Below are positions 27,659-39,227 of a DNA stretch of 64,000 nt, piece after piece; within the stretch, counting starts at the first letter, position 1, and the number at the start of each line of letters is the position of its first letter. Position numbers and translations under genes: made by a program. The notes under the pieces were generated by a model. It made no database searches. It saw nothing but the letters and a program-made list of their open reading frames with translations, and was not told where the DNA came from. Source of the stretch: Daphnia carinata (Eukaryota > Arthropoda > Branchiopoda > Diplostraca > Daphniidae). The DNA is taken from assembly GCF_022539665.2 (NCBI RefSeq), contig NC_081333.1, positions 2,852,001-2,916,000 on the forward strand. Reading direction: 5' to 3'.

Positions 27659-30600
27659 TCATGGGGACGTGACGCCCGACTCCTGTTTGATTTGCTTCAC
27701 GCCGGGATTCTCGGAAAACTCGCTGGCAGCTGGTGCGACAGAATGTTGGTTTGAATCCGGTTCCGTTTTAATTCGCTTCACTTCGCATTGGTTGGCGGCC
27801 ATTTCGCTAGTGGCGGCTGGCGCTGCAGATTCTTTATTATCTTCCAGTTTAATTCGTTTCACTTCAGGTTCGTTTTCGGCCGTTTCGCCACCAGCGACTG
27901 GCGCAGGCTGTTTACTACCGCCCGCTTCGTTGAGTGTCGTTTGAAATTCGGAACTCATGTCCATCTTGGTAATCTCTCTCAGGGCCATGGTGGCATACGC
28001 CGAGGCCGGCAGGTTGAATTCGAGTATCAATCCGAGGTAAGCGCCATCTAATTTTGATTTTTTTTTTTTTTTTAAATTCGTGTTTTTCCCCACCAGAAAA
28101 AAAAAAAAAAAGAATGGAGAAAATTGTCAGTCAGTTTCATGTTTCACGAGTGACATGCGAAAGCAAACACCATTAACAGTGCACAAAGGGCCGGAAGGGA
28201 AGATCAGCCATCGCAACCTTTACATCTCATCGATTCACCCGAACATTCTCGACGGAGAAACCCCCGGCCGTCTCTACCCTGGGTGTCTTTACGTCAATAA
28301 AGCGAGCGCAAAAGTGGATGCGTATGACGTTGACTACTCACGAGAAAATGAAGCATTTTACACACTAATGAAGGCCCCCAGACCAAAGAGGCCAAAAGTC
28401 AATGGGATTTGCTAGAATGAATGTCGACAATCTACTCTCTCTCTGCTTCTCTGTCGCCGTTGGACCCAAATTCTCCGTACGAGTCAACTTTCCATCTCTA
28501 CACCACGACATTCATAACGGACAAACTTCTCTTGTCGTCCATTCCAATATCCGACCGGCACCAGCCGTCAACAATCGGGCAAGCAGACAAGACATAATAT
28601 AGCGGCGGCTGCCGACAAAACTCACTACTACTCCCCCCCCCTCCCTCTCTTTCCATTCCTCATTGGCTGCCGACGTTGATTTCCTCTCTTTGCGCTCCAA
28701 CAGCAACGCAGACATTCACAAAGGGCGACGGTGGTAACAACAACAAACAGGGTAAGGCAGTACAGCACAACAAACGCCATTCATAATGCCTCGGCGCAAT
28801 CATCCACGTACACACACACATACACACAAAAGGATTCTTTTTCCCTTCAGCGAAGAAGTGGGTCGGCTCTAAAAAGCCACAGCCTCGCAAAAGTGAAGAG
28901 CAAAACATCGTATTGATTTTTCACGAGTGTCAAAAAAAAAAACGTTCAATTCGGGAGTCGATGGGAGCCCGAAAAAAAGATGGCGGGAGCAAAGTTTGTC
29001 TACCCATCAGGGTATAAGGAGTACATAAATATTGTCCAAAATGTAAGAACCACTTTGAATAGCAAAAGGATAAGGAGGAACCCCGGCGAACACTTGCGAT
29101 CAATTCATCCCCTCTCGCATCTTCTTTTGCATTTTTTATGACTTTCGGCTCCTGTTACTAACTACTAACTTTTTCTCTGTCTAAATCGGACTGATGCGTC
29201 TAACAAGAAAAAAGAAAATAATTTAACATGACGAACGTGGGGGCTCGCACTTTCCAAAAAAAAAAAGGGGGGGGGGCGGGGGCGTTAAGCTGGAGCTTCT
29301 TCAACCACAACGGGATTACTAACTCGGTAGGGAATCTATTCAACCCACTAAAAAAAAATTTCATGCAGACGCCTAAATCAGCTGAAGAAAGACGGGGACG
29401 GATAATAATAAAAAAGGGATTAAATAACCAGTGCAGAAGCTTGAAGATATAAAATGTACGCATCGAAAGAGCGCAGCGTGAAAAAAAAACTAATAAACAC
29501 TGAGCTCGGTCGATCCATCAACTTGACATAAAAAATCAACTTTGAACCAGCATAAGTCTTGAGTTTAAAAAAAAAAAAATTTTACGTTCCTCAAGATCGC
29601 AATATTCGATAACAATAGTTCCTAACCTTTCTTTTCGCGTTTCTTGTTTTCAAGAAAAAAAAAATTTCCAAGATTGATGGGGCCCGTCCCTACGTCGTAC
29701 GTCAAAATAAGAAGGAAAAGAAAAGGAATGCAGAAAAAATCCCGTTGAGCCACGGGGATGATACCTTCCACAACAGCAGGAGGGAGCTGGGTATTTTCTA
29801 GTCGATCCCAGTCAGAAGGGATCAGGTTCAACGTGGGATTATCGTAACGTACGAATTTCCATTTCACGTCCGACGGCTTTGACATCACCAGTCGATACGC
29901 TCCGCCAAGATTGTACGTTCTGTCGAAAAATGGAAGGGCGGAAAAAAAATGTTATGTTTAATATAAAAGAAAAAAATGCAACATGGGAAGAAGGGCATTA
30001 CTTTGTGCTCTGCTTGAAATCCATCTCAGACAAGCCATCCGCTTGAAGAAGTTCCGTATACCATTTGGCAACTTCATTGGCCGGGTAAGTTATGTCGAAA
30101 CCGGGAAGTGGAAGAAGAACATCGTTGATGGTGTAGTTGTGAATGTTGTTCTCGTCGATGAAAATGACTTTTCGCTGATTGCGCTGGGCTTTTTTATTCG
30201 ACTTTTCACCATCAACATCTTTTTCATTTGACTGATCAGTTTCGGCTTCCACTTGATCCTCGTTTTCCATTTCTATTTCTGGGTCGACATCGTCGTTGCT
30301 ACTGCCCGGTGCGTAGACTAGATCGCCTACAATTGGCTTTGGACCAAAGGTTGAAAGACGCTTGGAAACGACTGTATTCCAGAGGAAACTCTGATAGGCG
30401 TGAATGTAAGTAAGCCGCATGTTGCGAGGAATCTAATAAACAAAAAAAAAAAAAAAAAATTAATGGAGGGTACATGGTCTTCCATGTTGTATGGGGACTT
30501 ACGGTATTTAAGGCACCAAGGAGATCTTTGCCATGTTTCTTCAGATTTAACAAGAGTTGAGCCTCGATTGTATGGAGGCTCTTTTTTATCTTCCCGAAAG

Positions 30601-32057
30601 CTTTATGGGCATCTTTTGATGATTTGTATTCTACACGAGCAAGTGTAAGGTCGTAATCGCGCTGATACTTGCCATTAATCTCAGGAGGCTCTAAAATCAG
30701 ATTAATAGCCTACAAAACATTAATTAATAAACGTTCTTATAAAGCAGCTGAGACGTTCTAGTTACTTCTTGCCATCTCCCAAGAATCAACTGCTTTCCGA
30801 TGAAATGCGTCGGCACATGTCGCGTGCCGAAGCGCTGAGATCCATAATAATTGATGAAACCAACTTCTTTTAGCGATTCAAGATTTGCCAAAATTTGACT
30901 CTCGTCGCCAAGTACGTTTCTTAGTACAATGACGAAACGATTACCCTACAGAGATTTCGGAATTACGATGCGTCGTGGCTTAAATGTATTATATCTCACC
31001 TTCAAATTTCCCAATTGTAAAGGCTTCTCTGTGTAAGTAAAGTTTCCAACAGCAATCTTTGCATTGGACCTTACGCTATTGAGAAGCTTAAGAGGTTCCA
31101 CAGATTTTACAGTCACCAGTTGGCTTGTAATAGCTCTTTTGTCTTTAGTTCCTGCAGTCATGAAACATGCTGGCTTCATCCTTTCATTTTAAAAAATAGT
31201 TTCAAAAAATTTTAATATAAAAAAAGTTAAATAATGAAAGGAGGATGAATACTTAATTATTCTCGCAACTGTGTTCACTGCTTCCATTGTGCTCTGGTTT
31301 TCCTTGTATAACACAAACTGAGTATACATGCATCCCATACGTCGTTTATCGTTTTGACGCCTTTCCTGTCTTCCTTCCATTTTAAATATCTTCATCACTG
31401 TTCTTCCATCAACAGGTGCTGAATTGCTGGTGACATTTTCATCTTCATATTTAGTCCTCACTATTTTGTGAATATTTTGTCTTTCTTCTTTGCTTTTTTC
31501 TGTGACATCTATTTCAACTTGCTTTGGGTCTCCATTCTTCACCATGTCTTCAATGTTCTTCCATTGCTCTGGTGTTAAAACGTTTTGTTGCTCTGCCAAC
31601 GCAACAGTTGGGGGTGGTGCAACATATTCAACAATAGACTGATCAGTTAAATGAATAACTGTGCCATTCATGTCAATCTCATGTACCTTTTTGTCAGCAT
31701 AATGCAAAGTTTAATTTTTCAAATACACATTACATTATTTCATTTTTATCTTACCTGGAAATCTGAGTACCGTTGTTTGAGAATAGCTGAAAAGCCTGCA
31801 CCTTTCGAGACATACTCTGAGATGCCAACATCACTTTCCTTCCTCTCGATTTTAACATATTCTTGCTTGAAATTGGTGGGACGTTTCTCTGGAGTGCATT
31901 TTGGGCTATTCTGTTGCTTTGTGGCAGGTTTCATGCTTAGTTCTCTTTCTTGTTGCTTTTTCAAATTGTATTTGGCCATTGCTCCTAAAACATCAATCTT
32001 CTTTTTCAACGTCTGGCCCTTAGCTTCACTGACACTCTCGCAGTCATCGACTTCCAT
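27659..32057 (-). CDS. PUS7: Pseudouridylate synthase 7 homologue, copy A, with SUMO-site-repeat tail
   Basis: Minus-strand exons: 32057-31755, 31686-31253, 31180-31000, 30945-30766, 30709-30503, 30432-30002, 29919-29765, 28047-27659; 759 aa. It follows human PUS7 along its length: DVGISEYVSKGAGFSAIL, the TruD catalytic block GTKDKRA (Asp259 by my count), GNRFVIVLRNV, INYYGSQRFGT, YIHAYQSFLWN, LPLPGFDITYPA and the final EFNLPASAYATMALREITKM. Family role: TruD-type pseudouridine synthase acting on tRNA and mRNA, mainly nuclear. A Glu/Asp-rich insert lies in exon 6. Human PUS7 stops shortly after the conserved block, but here about 95 residues follow. They contain three related units bearing RIKLED, RIKTEP and QIKQES, each a psi-K-x-E sumoylation consensus. 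A 1.7 kb intron (28048-29764) separates the last exon. Nothing suggests inactivation. Confidence 0.94.
28048..29764. other. Last intron of PUS7 copy A (1.7 kb)
   Basis: Unusually long for this gene family here. Rich in homopolymers; no nested gene seen. Phase 1, as in the other two array members. Confidence 0.6.
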
Positions 32058-32973
32058 TTTCGGGAATAGTTTTTGGTTTCAGACTAATACTAAAGGGAAT
32101 ACCGGGTTTCACGTGGTTTCAGATCACCACGTGCTGGCAATTCGACATGCGATAAATTTTTCAGAGAATACAGATACTCTACTGTACATCAAAACTCTCT
32201 ATATGAAACTTGTTGTCCTCACAAAGTAACGTATGAAATTAAAGTTTGCTTAAGAAGAAATTTAGGAAATTTGAAACAAAACTCGTATATCTAATCCCGG
32301 CAAGACCATCGGCGGTCTACATGCAAAGTGGTCTGCCATCGTTGCCATATAAATATTATTCGCTCACGGAGATATAGAATAAGTGGATAATGGAATGTGG
32401 AAAGTTAGATTTTTTTTCTTTTTCTTGCAGATATTGCAAGAATGCAAAATACCCAATTTGCTTTAACGGCACAATCGATATCATTAATTTTTTAATAATA
32501 AAATAATAAGGTTTATGCAGTTCCTGGTTTATTGAACAAATTTTACAAAAAAAACACAGGGTCAAACAGAAGTGCTAGACTGGATGGCGGGGAAATTTCA
32601 ACATCCCACGTCCATCCGAAACGGAGTGTTTCTGAAAAATGTTTCCATATTTGATAAATGTAGAGCCACACTTTCATGACAGCACAAGATACTCCCAAAT
32701 AGTAAATCAAATGTTTTACGAACAAAAGTAAGTTCTCAAAATAAATTTAGCTAAACACAAATGAAACAACTTCAGTTGATTGGCTTTGCCAATTCATTGC
32801 CAGTCGAACGTTCTTACTTTGCTCCATTGGTTTTTGTGCTTCAAACAAAAAAAAAGGACTGGGGTTATCACAGAACTGGTAAGGGACGTAACGGTGCAGA
32901 ATGAACGAACTTCTGCTCGATTCATCGAAACAGAGTTTAAAAAAGAAATTAAAAAAATATTGGAAATATCATC
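32058..32973. other. Spacer between PUS7 copies A and B
   Basis: 0.9 kb holding the copy A promoter and copy B 3' end. No TATA box or separate gene recognised. Confidence 0.5.
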
Positions 32974-35900
32974 TTAATCCTCAAGATCGGAGGTGAGATC
33001 AACTACGATGATAGGCTCCTTTTTAGGTTCTTTGAATGGCGTCGTTGTAACGACTGAATGATCTTGGAATATAACTGGCTCGACCTTAATCCGCTTTTTC
33101 TGAGGTTCTTCAAGTGACTTGCCGAAATTTAATGTAGGCGTTTCACTAATGTTTTGCTCTTCTTTGATTTTCTTCGTATGGAAACGCTTCTGCCTATCAG
33201 TAGTTTCTTTTTCAGATGTTTGGCATTTGTTTTCCTCCGAGATTCGCATTGGCTGTGGTTCTTTACTGGCACCCCGCTCTCTTTTAATTATTTTCGTTTC
33301 AAATTTTTCGGAAAATACCGCTGCTACTGCTAGAAATCGCTCTGTGCCCAAGACTGGCTCTAACCAAATTTTACTCACATTAGGCTCTTCATATTTATAT
33401 TTGTCTCCTGATATAGGTTGTTTGCTGATGCCCGGTTCTTCCTTGACTGTAATCATTTGCGATCCTTCGACTGAAACAGCGGCTGCTGGTGTGAATTTCT
33501 CACACTTGCCTGGTTCAAATTTGATAGTTCTTGGTATTGGCTCTTCAGGCACCATTCTAGCAGATATGGCCGAATTTTGGCTTGAGGTCGACTGTACTCC
33601 ATTTACTTCAAACTCAGGTCCTTTGCAGGATTTTTTTGTTGCCAATGCATGTTGTTTGCTCACATCAGGCTCTTTGTTCATTTGCTTCATCTCAACGGGT
33701 GTTTTTGAACACTCTTGGCTTTTACATGATTCAAACTGGATTTGACTACTCTCACCTTCCCTCGACGGATGGCTCTCTTGGTTTTGATTATTTTCCCTGG
33801 TTCTTTTAAAGTTCGCATGAAATTCTGTAGTCATGTCCATCTTGGTGATCTCTCTGATGACCATGCTTGCAAATGCGAAGGCCGAGAGACTGAATTCGAA
33901 CACAAGTCCACGATATTTACTACCTGAACAAGAACGTTAAATAGGGAAATTTTAACAGCTATGATTTTTCTACCTTGTATGGCAGGGTGAAGCTGCTTCT
34001 TATTTTTCAATCGGTCCCTATCGGACGGAATGAGAGTAGCATTGGGATCATCGTAATGCAAGAATTTCCACTTCAGATCGAATGGTTTTGAAACCATGTA
34101 TCGATACATGCCACTAAGATTAAACATCCTATAAACAATGAAAACTATTATAAGATGAGATGATAAATATAATGAAGAAGTAAATACATAAAGCTTCGAC
34201 TGAAATCCGCGTCCGTCAACCCATCCGCCTGTAAAAGTTCTTGGTACCAAAAGGCAATTTGATTGGCCGGATAAACGGTGTGGTATCCAGGTAGCGGTAA
34301 AACAACATCATAGACTGTGTACTTATGAATGTTGTTTTCGTCAATGAACATAACTTTCCGGTGGTTGCCTTGCTCATTCGTTTCACAATCATCCCTATCG
34401 CCTACCATTTCAATCAATGGATTTTTCTCCAGTTCTAAGTTTTGGTTTTCTTGGTCGGTGTTTTTATTATTATTTGTTGCGTATACTAAATCGCCTATTA
34501 TTGGGTGCAAACCAAAGGTGGCAAGACGCTTAGAGGCGATGGTATTCCATATAAAACATTGATAAGCGCGCATATACGTAACTCGAATGTTACGAGATAT
34601 CTAACAAGATAAGAATAATCAAAAGAACGCAGATGGTTTTGAACATCGTAGGGAGACTTACAGTATTCAACGCAGCTACATCTTCCCCGCATTTCGTTAA
34701 GTTTAACAGGAGTTTTGCCTCAATTGTTTGGAAGTTCTGTGTTATTTTAGCAAAAGCTTTTTGGGCGTCATTTGACGATTTGTACTCGACAAGAGCCCTT
34801 GTAACGTCGGAAACATATCGCAAATTGCCATTTAAATCTCCAGGATCTAAAATCAAATTTATGGCCTAAACGAGATAACAAGTAAGAACAAATTGTTCGA
34901 GGTTTAACAATGCAATTGCGAATCAAGCTTTTGTCATTACCTCTTTCCATTTCCCTAAAAGCAGTTGCTTTCCAATGATATGCGTCGGTATATGTCGCGT
35001 TCCAAAGCGTTGAGGTTCGTAGTAATTGACGAAACCCATTTCTTTCAGTGAATTAAGGTTTGCAGAGATTTTACACTCATCACCAATGACGTTTCTTAAT
35101 GCAATGGTGAAACGGTTGCCCTGTAGAATAATATAACCAGTTATAATGCCTTTAAACTAAAATCTGTACTTTGTTTCACCCTCAGGCTTCCTGAACGAAG
35201 AGGATTTTCCGTGCAGGAAAAGTTGCCAACTGAAATGCTTGCATTATCTTTCATACTTTTGAACAGCAAATGCGGTTCCACGTTTTTTACGGTTACCAGC
35301 TGACTTGTAATAGCTTTTTTATCTTTGGTTCCAGCTGTCGTAAAACATCCGGATTCCATCCTTTTATTTCAAAGGAAAAATAAATAAACTTTAAAAAAAA
35401 TGAAATAGGGGTAGGTAAATAATTACTTCAGTTTTTGGGCAATTGTGTTCAGTGCCTCCATTGTAGTATGGTTTTCCTTATACATGACGAATTGAGTATA
35501 AGTTGATACCTTTCTTTGTTGTCGTCCTTGCCGATTATTTTTTCTTTTTTTGAAAATCTTCAGGATATTTTTGCCATCAACAGAGACTGTAGTGTTGACA
35601 ACATCATCATATTTCATCTTTAAAATTTTCTGCATCTTCTTTTTTTCTGCTTTACTCTTTCCAGTGACATCTATTTCAACGACCTCTGGTTTCCCACTTT
35701 CTACCATATCTTCAATAGTGTTCCACTTTTCAGCTTCAAAAACAGCAAGTTGCTCCTCCTCTGTTGGATAACGTTTGACAACAAAACTTGAACCAGGAGA
35801 GTGCTTGGTTGTTAAATGAACAATGGATCTATCCAAAGAGATTTCATGTATCTATATTAAGCAAAACTTCAATATCAACTATAAATTATAAACATATGAC

Positions 35901-36478
35901 ATTATTTAAAGCATTTTTTTTTACCTGGGTGTCAAAGAAACGGTGTCCCACAACAGCTGAAAAGCCTTGGCATTGTGAAACAAATTCAGTTATGCCAACT
36001 TCACAATCACGTTTCAAACAATTTCCGCTTTCTTGTGGTTTTCCTGCCAAATCCTTTAAATAAGAATAGTTTGCAATTGTAGTTTTTTTGTAGAAAACAT
36101 GTTAGTTCTTGCCTGTTGATTTTCTTTAAAATCAATTCTCTTAATATTGTCTGGTCCTTTAATTCCAATTGTCCTTTTTTCCCCTTGTTTAGTCGAACCA
36201 AACAGCACATTGTTTTTGGGAATGAACGGTCTGTTTACCATATTAAGCCTTTTGACTGCATGTTGAGATCTTGTTGCCTTGATGGATTCTTGCGATAATC
36301 TTCTCTCTAAATCTCTAATCTCTCGTTTCTTTTTCTCTTCTGATGTGTCCATCATTTTTTGTTTCTCTTCTTGTTCCTTTTTCAACTTGTATTTTGCCAA
36401 TGCTTCCAGAACATTTACTGGTTTTTTTTTTGGCACATCCTTCATTTCAGACAATTTCATTCTCTGCTTAGCTTCCAT
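32974..36478 (-). CDS. PUS7 paralogue, copy B, with long SUMO-motif/SIM tail
   Basis: Minus-strand exons: 36478-36113, 36053-35925, 35851-35427, 35360-35180, 35120-34941, 34865-34662, 34600-34188, 34128-33974, 33923-32974; 1000 aa. Intron positions match copy A from the VGI..FSA block onward. An additional intron, with a GC donor, lies upstream of that block. Conserved: EVGITEFVSQCQGFSAVV, catalytic GTKDKKA (Asp320), GNRFTIALRNV, VNYYEPQRFGT, LPLPGYHTVYPA and FEFSLSAFAFASMVIREITK. The N-terminal 120 residues are Lys/Glu-rich and probably coiled coil (VLEALAKYKLKKEQEEK). After about residue 715 there is a 285-residue tail with psi-K-x-E motifs (IKFEPG, VKEEPG, IKRERG, IKEEQN, IKVEPV) and a C-terminal EPIIVVDLTSDLED, a classic SUMO-interacting motif. 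The start at 36478 aligns with copy A's start. The enzyme looks intact, though some core residues differ (ASMVI for ATMAL). Confidence 0.88.
36111..36112 (-). other. GC 5' splice site in PUS7 copy B intron 1
   Basis: Minus-strand CAG|GCAAGA; the intron is 36112-36054 (59 nt), ending TTTAAAG. Phase 0 on both sides. The only nearby GT gives a frame that meets a stop. Confidence 0.6.
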
Positions 36479-37840
36479 TTGCAGCAATGAAATGATGTCA
36501 AGTAATTGGGACAACAATTTTAAATGGGTAGGCGTTACGCTTTTCCTCAGTATCTAAAGATTTAAGTTAACATTTAACACGTGCTAAGGAACTAGTTGAA
36601 AACCAGCAGACAAAAACATCCGCCGTTGCCAAATGCTACTCTACCCTTTTCAAAATCTAAGCGGAAGAAAGGGATACGGAAAGCCGGAACACGGAATCCG
36701 GAAGAGAGGGAAAATAGGAACTATCGAAGGCTTTTCAATTCAAACTTTAAAGTCATGGAAAACTCCTTTTCTGTGGTTTTTCATTGAGAGCTAAACAAAC
36801 GAAGGGATTTTCTTGATTGGAAGACGTGACAAAACTTGAGAATATTTATGGAAGTCACTTGTTTCCGAAAGGCAATGTCCCTGTTGGAACCAAAGAAGAA
36901 GGGTCAGAACGTCGCTTAGCGTTAAAGGTGCGATTTTTCCGTAAGGCATAAGTTACCAGTATTCTTTTAAGCTCTTCGCTAGATTATGTCATTCCTGTTT
37001 GTTTTGTTTTTTTCCCCTCGAGCCACATTTTACTAGGAATCTCGAACAAATTTTTCTTTTTCGTCCTTGGCCAATTTTTTCTTCGAGTCGCCCTTTTACA
37101 GCTTCACGTACTGTTTTCACAGACCTATAACAATGAAACTGGCAAAGGACTTAAAAATACAGCGATAAGTTCTTCAATACATAAAGAAAAATGTTGCAAG
37201 AATTAAGCTCATAACATCAATAACACATAGAAAAGCAGGTTTTCCAAAATCAAGCACATTAGGAAAACAATGAACAGAGATCCGAAGATATCTAGAATAC
37301 CTGTAAGTTTGTGTGTCACTAATTACTGAGCATGATTCGGAAGTTGGTCCAACAACCGTTTCATTTAGAAATCTAATTTTTCAGGATATGTGTTCCTTTT
37401 ATTGAACTTAGTTTTAAGATCGCTTGGTTTATTCAAGATATTTTTTTTTTTTGGGGGGGGGGAGGGTGGGAGGGAGAATTGTGTCAACAAGTAGGGATCA
37501 ACTAGATTATATAATAACGTACTTTTAAGTATTGACTCGTTTGGGCGCAATATAAATGAAGTTCCTATTAAACAGAAACTCTCTGAACAAGCTTAAAACT
37601 TTTGATTAGCTTTAAAGGTTAACCAACGAAAATTACAACACGTTCCGGATTTTAAAAAATTGCGGCGTTAAAAATAGGGGGAAGGAGTAGGAAAAAGAAA
37701 GATTTGCACCAGAAAAAAAAATGGAACAAACGAAGAGGACATAACTTACTTTTAAAGGACGACCGATCACGTTTTTGCTAACTTTTCTTGATTAATTTGA
37801 TTTCAAATTACTCAGCTGACTTGCTGACTCTTAGCGGGCG
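36479..37840. other. Spacer between PUS7 copy B and the PUS7-ET chimera
   Basis: 1.4 kb with a T/G homopolymer pair near 37441-37460. No gene seen. Confidence 0.5.
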
Positions 37841-39227
37841 CTATCTGGACGCGCTCAGCTTCAATCGCTTATTTTGGAATTTCAGTGGTGACTCATCGCC
37901 CGACGTGATTTCACTAACGATTTCTTCCAACTCGAAACCTTTCTTTGGGGGTTCCTCCGACGAACTTTTCCGTTGTGTTGGATGTTCGCAGATTTTAGTC
38001 CCACCATCAACCATGGTATTCACGTCCATTTTCACGATCTCTCGGTTGGCCACTATGATGCACGACGAAGGCGGTATGTTGAATTCGACAACAAGATCGA
38101 AATTACCATCTAAACGAAATTGCAATAAAAAAAAAAGACATTTCAACATGGAAAATTTGCCTTTAAACTGCGCAATGAGTTAAAGAAGGGCGAGAAGTAT
38201 AAAGGAAGAGCAAACGTTAGAAATTTCAGTAAATGACAAACCTGCTTTTGCATTTGACAGTGTTGAAGCAGTGGATGCAATGCCGATTCCAACGTCTGGG
38301 ACTTGTTTGCTAACTGCAAATAAAGAACACGTAAAATACCGACGCGTTTTTCTATTATTATGGAGCGGTTTTCCTTAGACTTCTACTGTCCCATGTAGAG
38401 ACGAATTCACCGATTTTATGGCGGGAAATGTTTACCTATGCTATGGACCGCATTAGTTGAATCTGCTGTTGGTACACTCAAAAAAGTATCTGCCAACTTT
38501 TGTTTGTTTTTTCCCTTGCCCAATCGCTTTGCTTCTGTAAAATTAGTCGAAATGTCATGATTTTGACCAAAACAAGAAATTAACTTTGCATGATACCGTA
38601 TGTTTTACAGAATCTTGTGGTTGGGATGGAATCCATATATAACTGAAGTGCTTTGAGCGTTGAGGGTTTTACTTTATCTAAATCCATTACCACTTCTTCT
38701 GGAACCGGTCCGTCTACTGGCTCCAGTGACCGAAAAATGTGGACAACCCGCGCAAGTTTGTCACCTAAAAATAGCCCATTCAGAATTTTATTATAAGGGC
38801 ACATCAGTAATAAATAGCGTATTCAGACTTGGAAGCAGTTGGATGTCAATACTAAGTTGCCTTTTTTCTACAGGTGACATTGGATTCGTGTCGTCCTCGT
38901 ATTTCATGTCGCAAACAACTGCAGGAAAACGAAGAGATTTTCTCTTGATCGCTATTGGAGACGGTGAAGGCGTCGATTTGAACGTCGAAGAGTTCTGCTT
39001 CTTTGGTTGACTAGTGGTACTAACATTCACCTAGTAAGAAAGAGGGGGATAAAAACAATGGCATAAAGTCAAATAATAAGCACTACCGGAGACAGTTTTA
39101 TGAAATAGAGAATATATCCACTATAACATTGTCTCTGTACCTGGCAATCTGAGTACAATCTCTTCAAAGCAGTTGAAAATCCATTTCCTTTTTGGGTATA
39201 TTCTTGTATCCCAACTTGAGGCTCCAT
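37841..39227 (-). CDS. Chimeric protein: PUS7 N-terminal segment + BET extra-terminal (ET) domain + PUS7 C-terminal segment
   Basis: Minus-strand exons: 39227-39141, 39030-38829, 38764-38597, 38534-38436, 38313-38242, 38109-37841; 298 aa. Residues 1-29 (MEPQVGIQEYTQKGNGFSTA) match the PUS7 block EVGITEF...FSA and end at the same phase-0 intron after YSD-x-Q. Residues 78-145 form an ET domain as in BRD2/3/4: NPMSPVEKRQLSIDIQLLPS, then DKLARVVHIFRSLEP, then KPSTLKALQLYMDSI. A Lys-rich linker follows. The last exon starts at the same phase-1 junction as PUS7 and encodes DGNFDLVVEFNIPPSS and ANREIVKMDVN, then a tail with EEIVSEITSGDESP. The catalytic TruD exons, including GTKDKRA, are absent. Family knowledge: ET domains bind short basic-hydrophobic peptides of chromatin regulators such as NSD3, JMJD6 and CHD4. 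Function is unknown; a chromatin-adaptor role is inferred. In-frame TAA directly precedes the ATG, supporting the start, though an upstream exon (39437-39325) cannot be excluded. Confidence 0.82.

Noticed and set aside
36601-36790. Plus-strand frame opposite the PUS7 spacer
   Set aside because: Basic, low-information sequence without splice sites or homologue.
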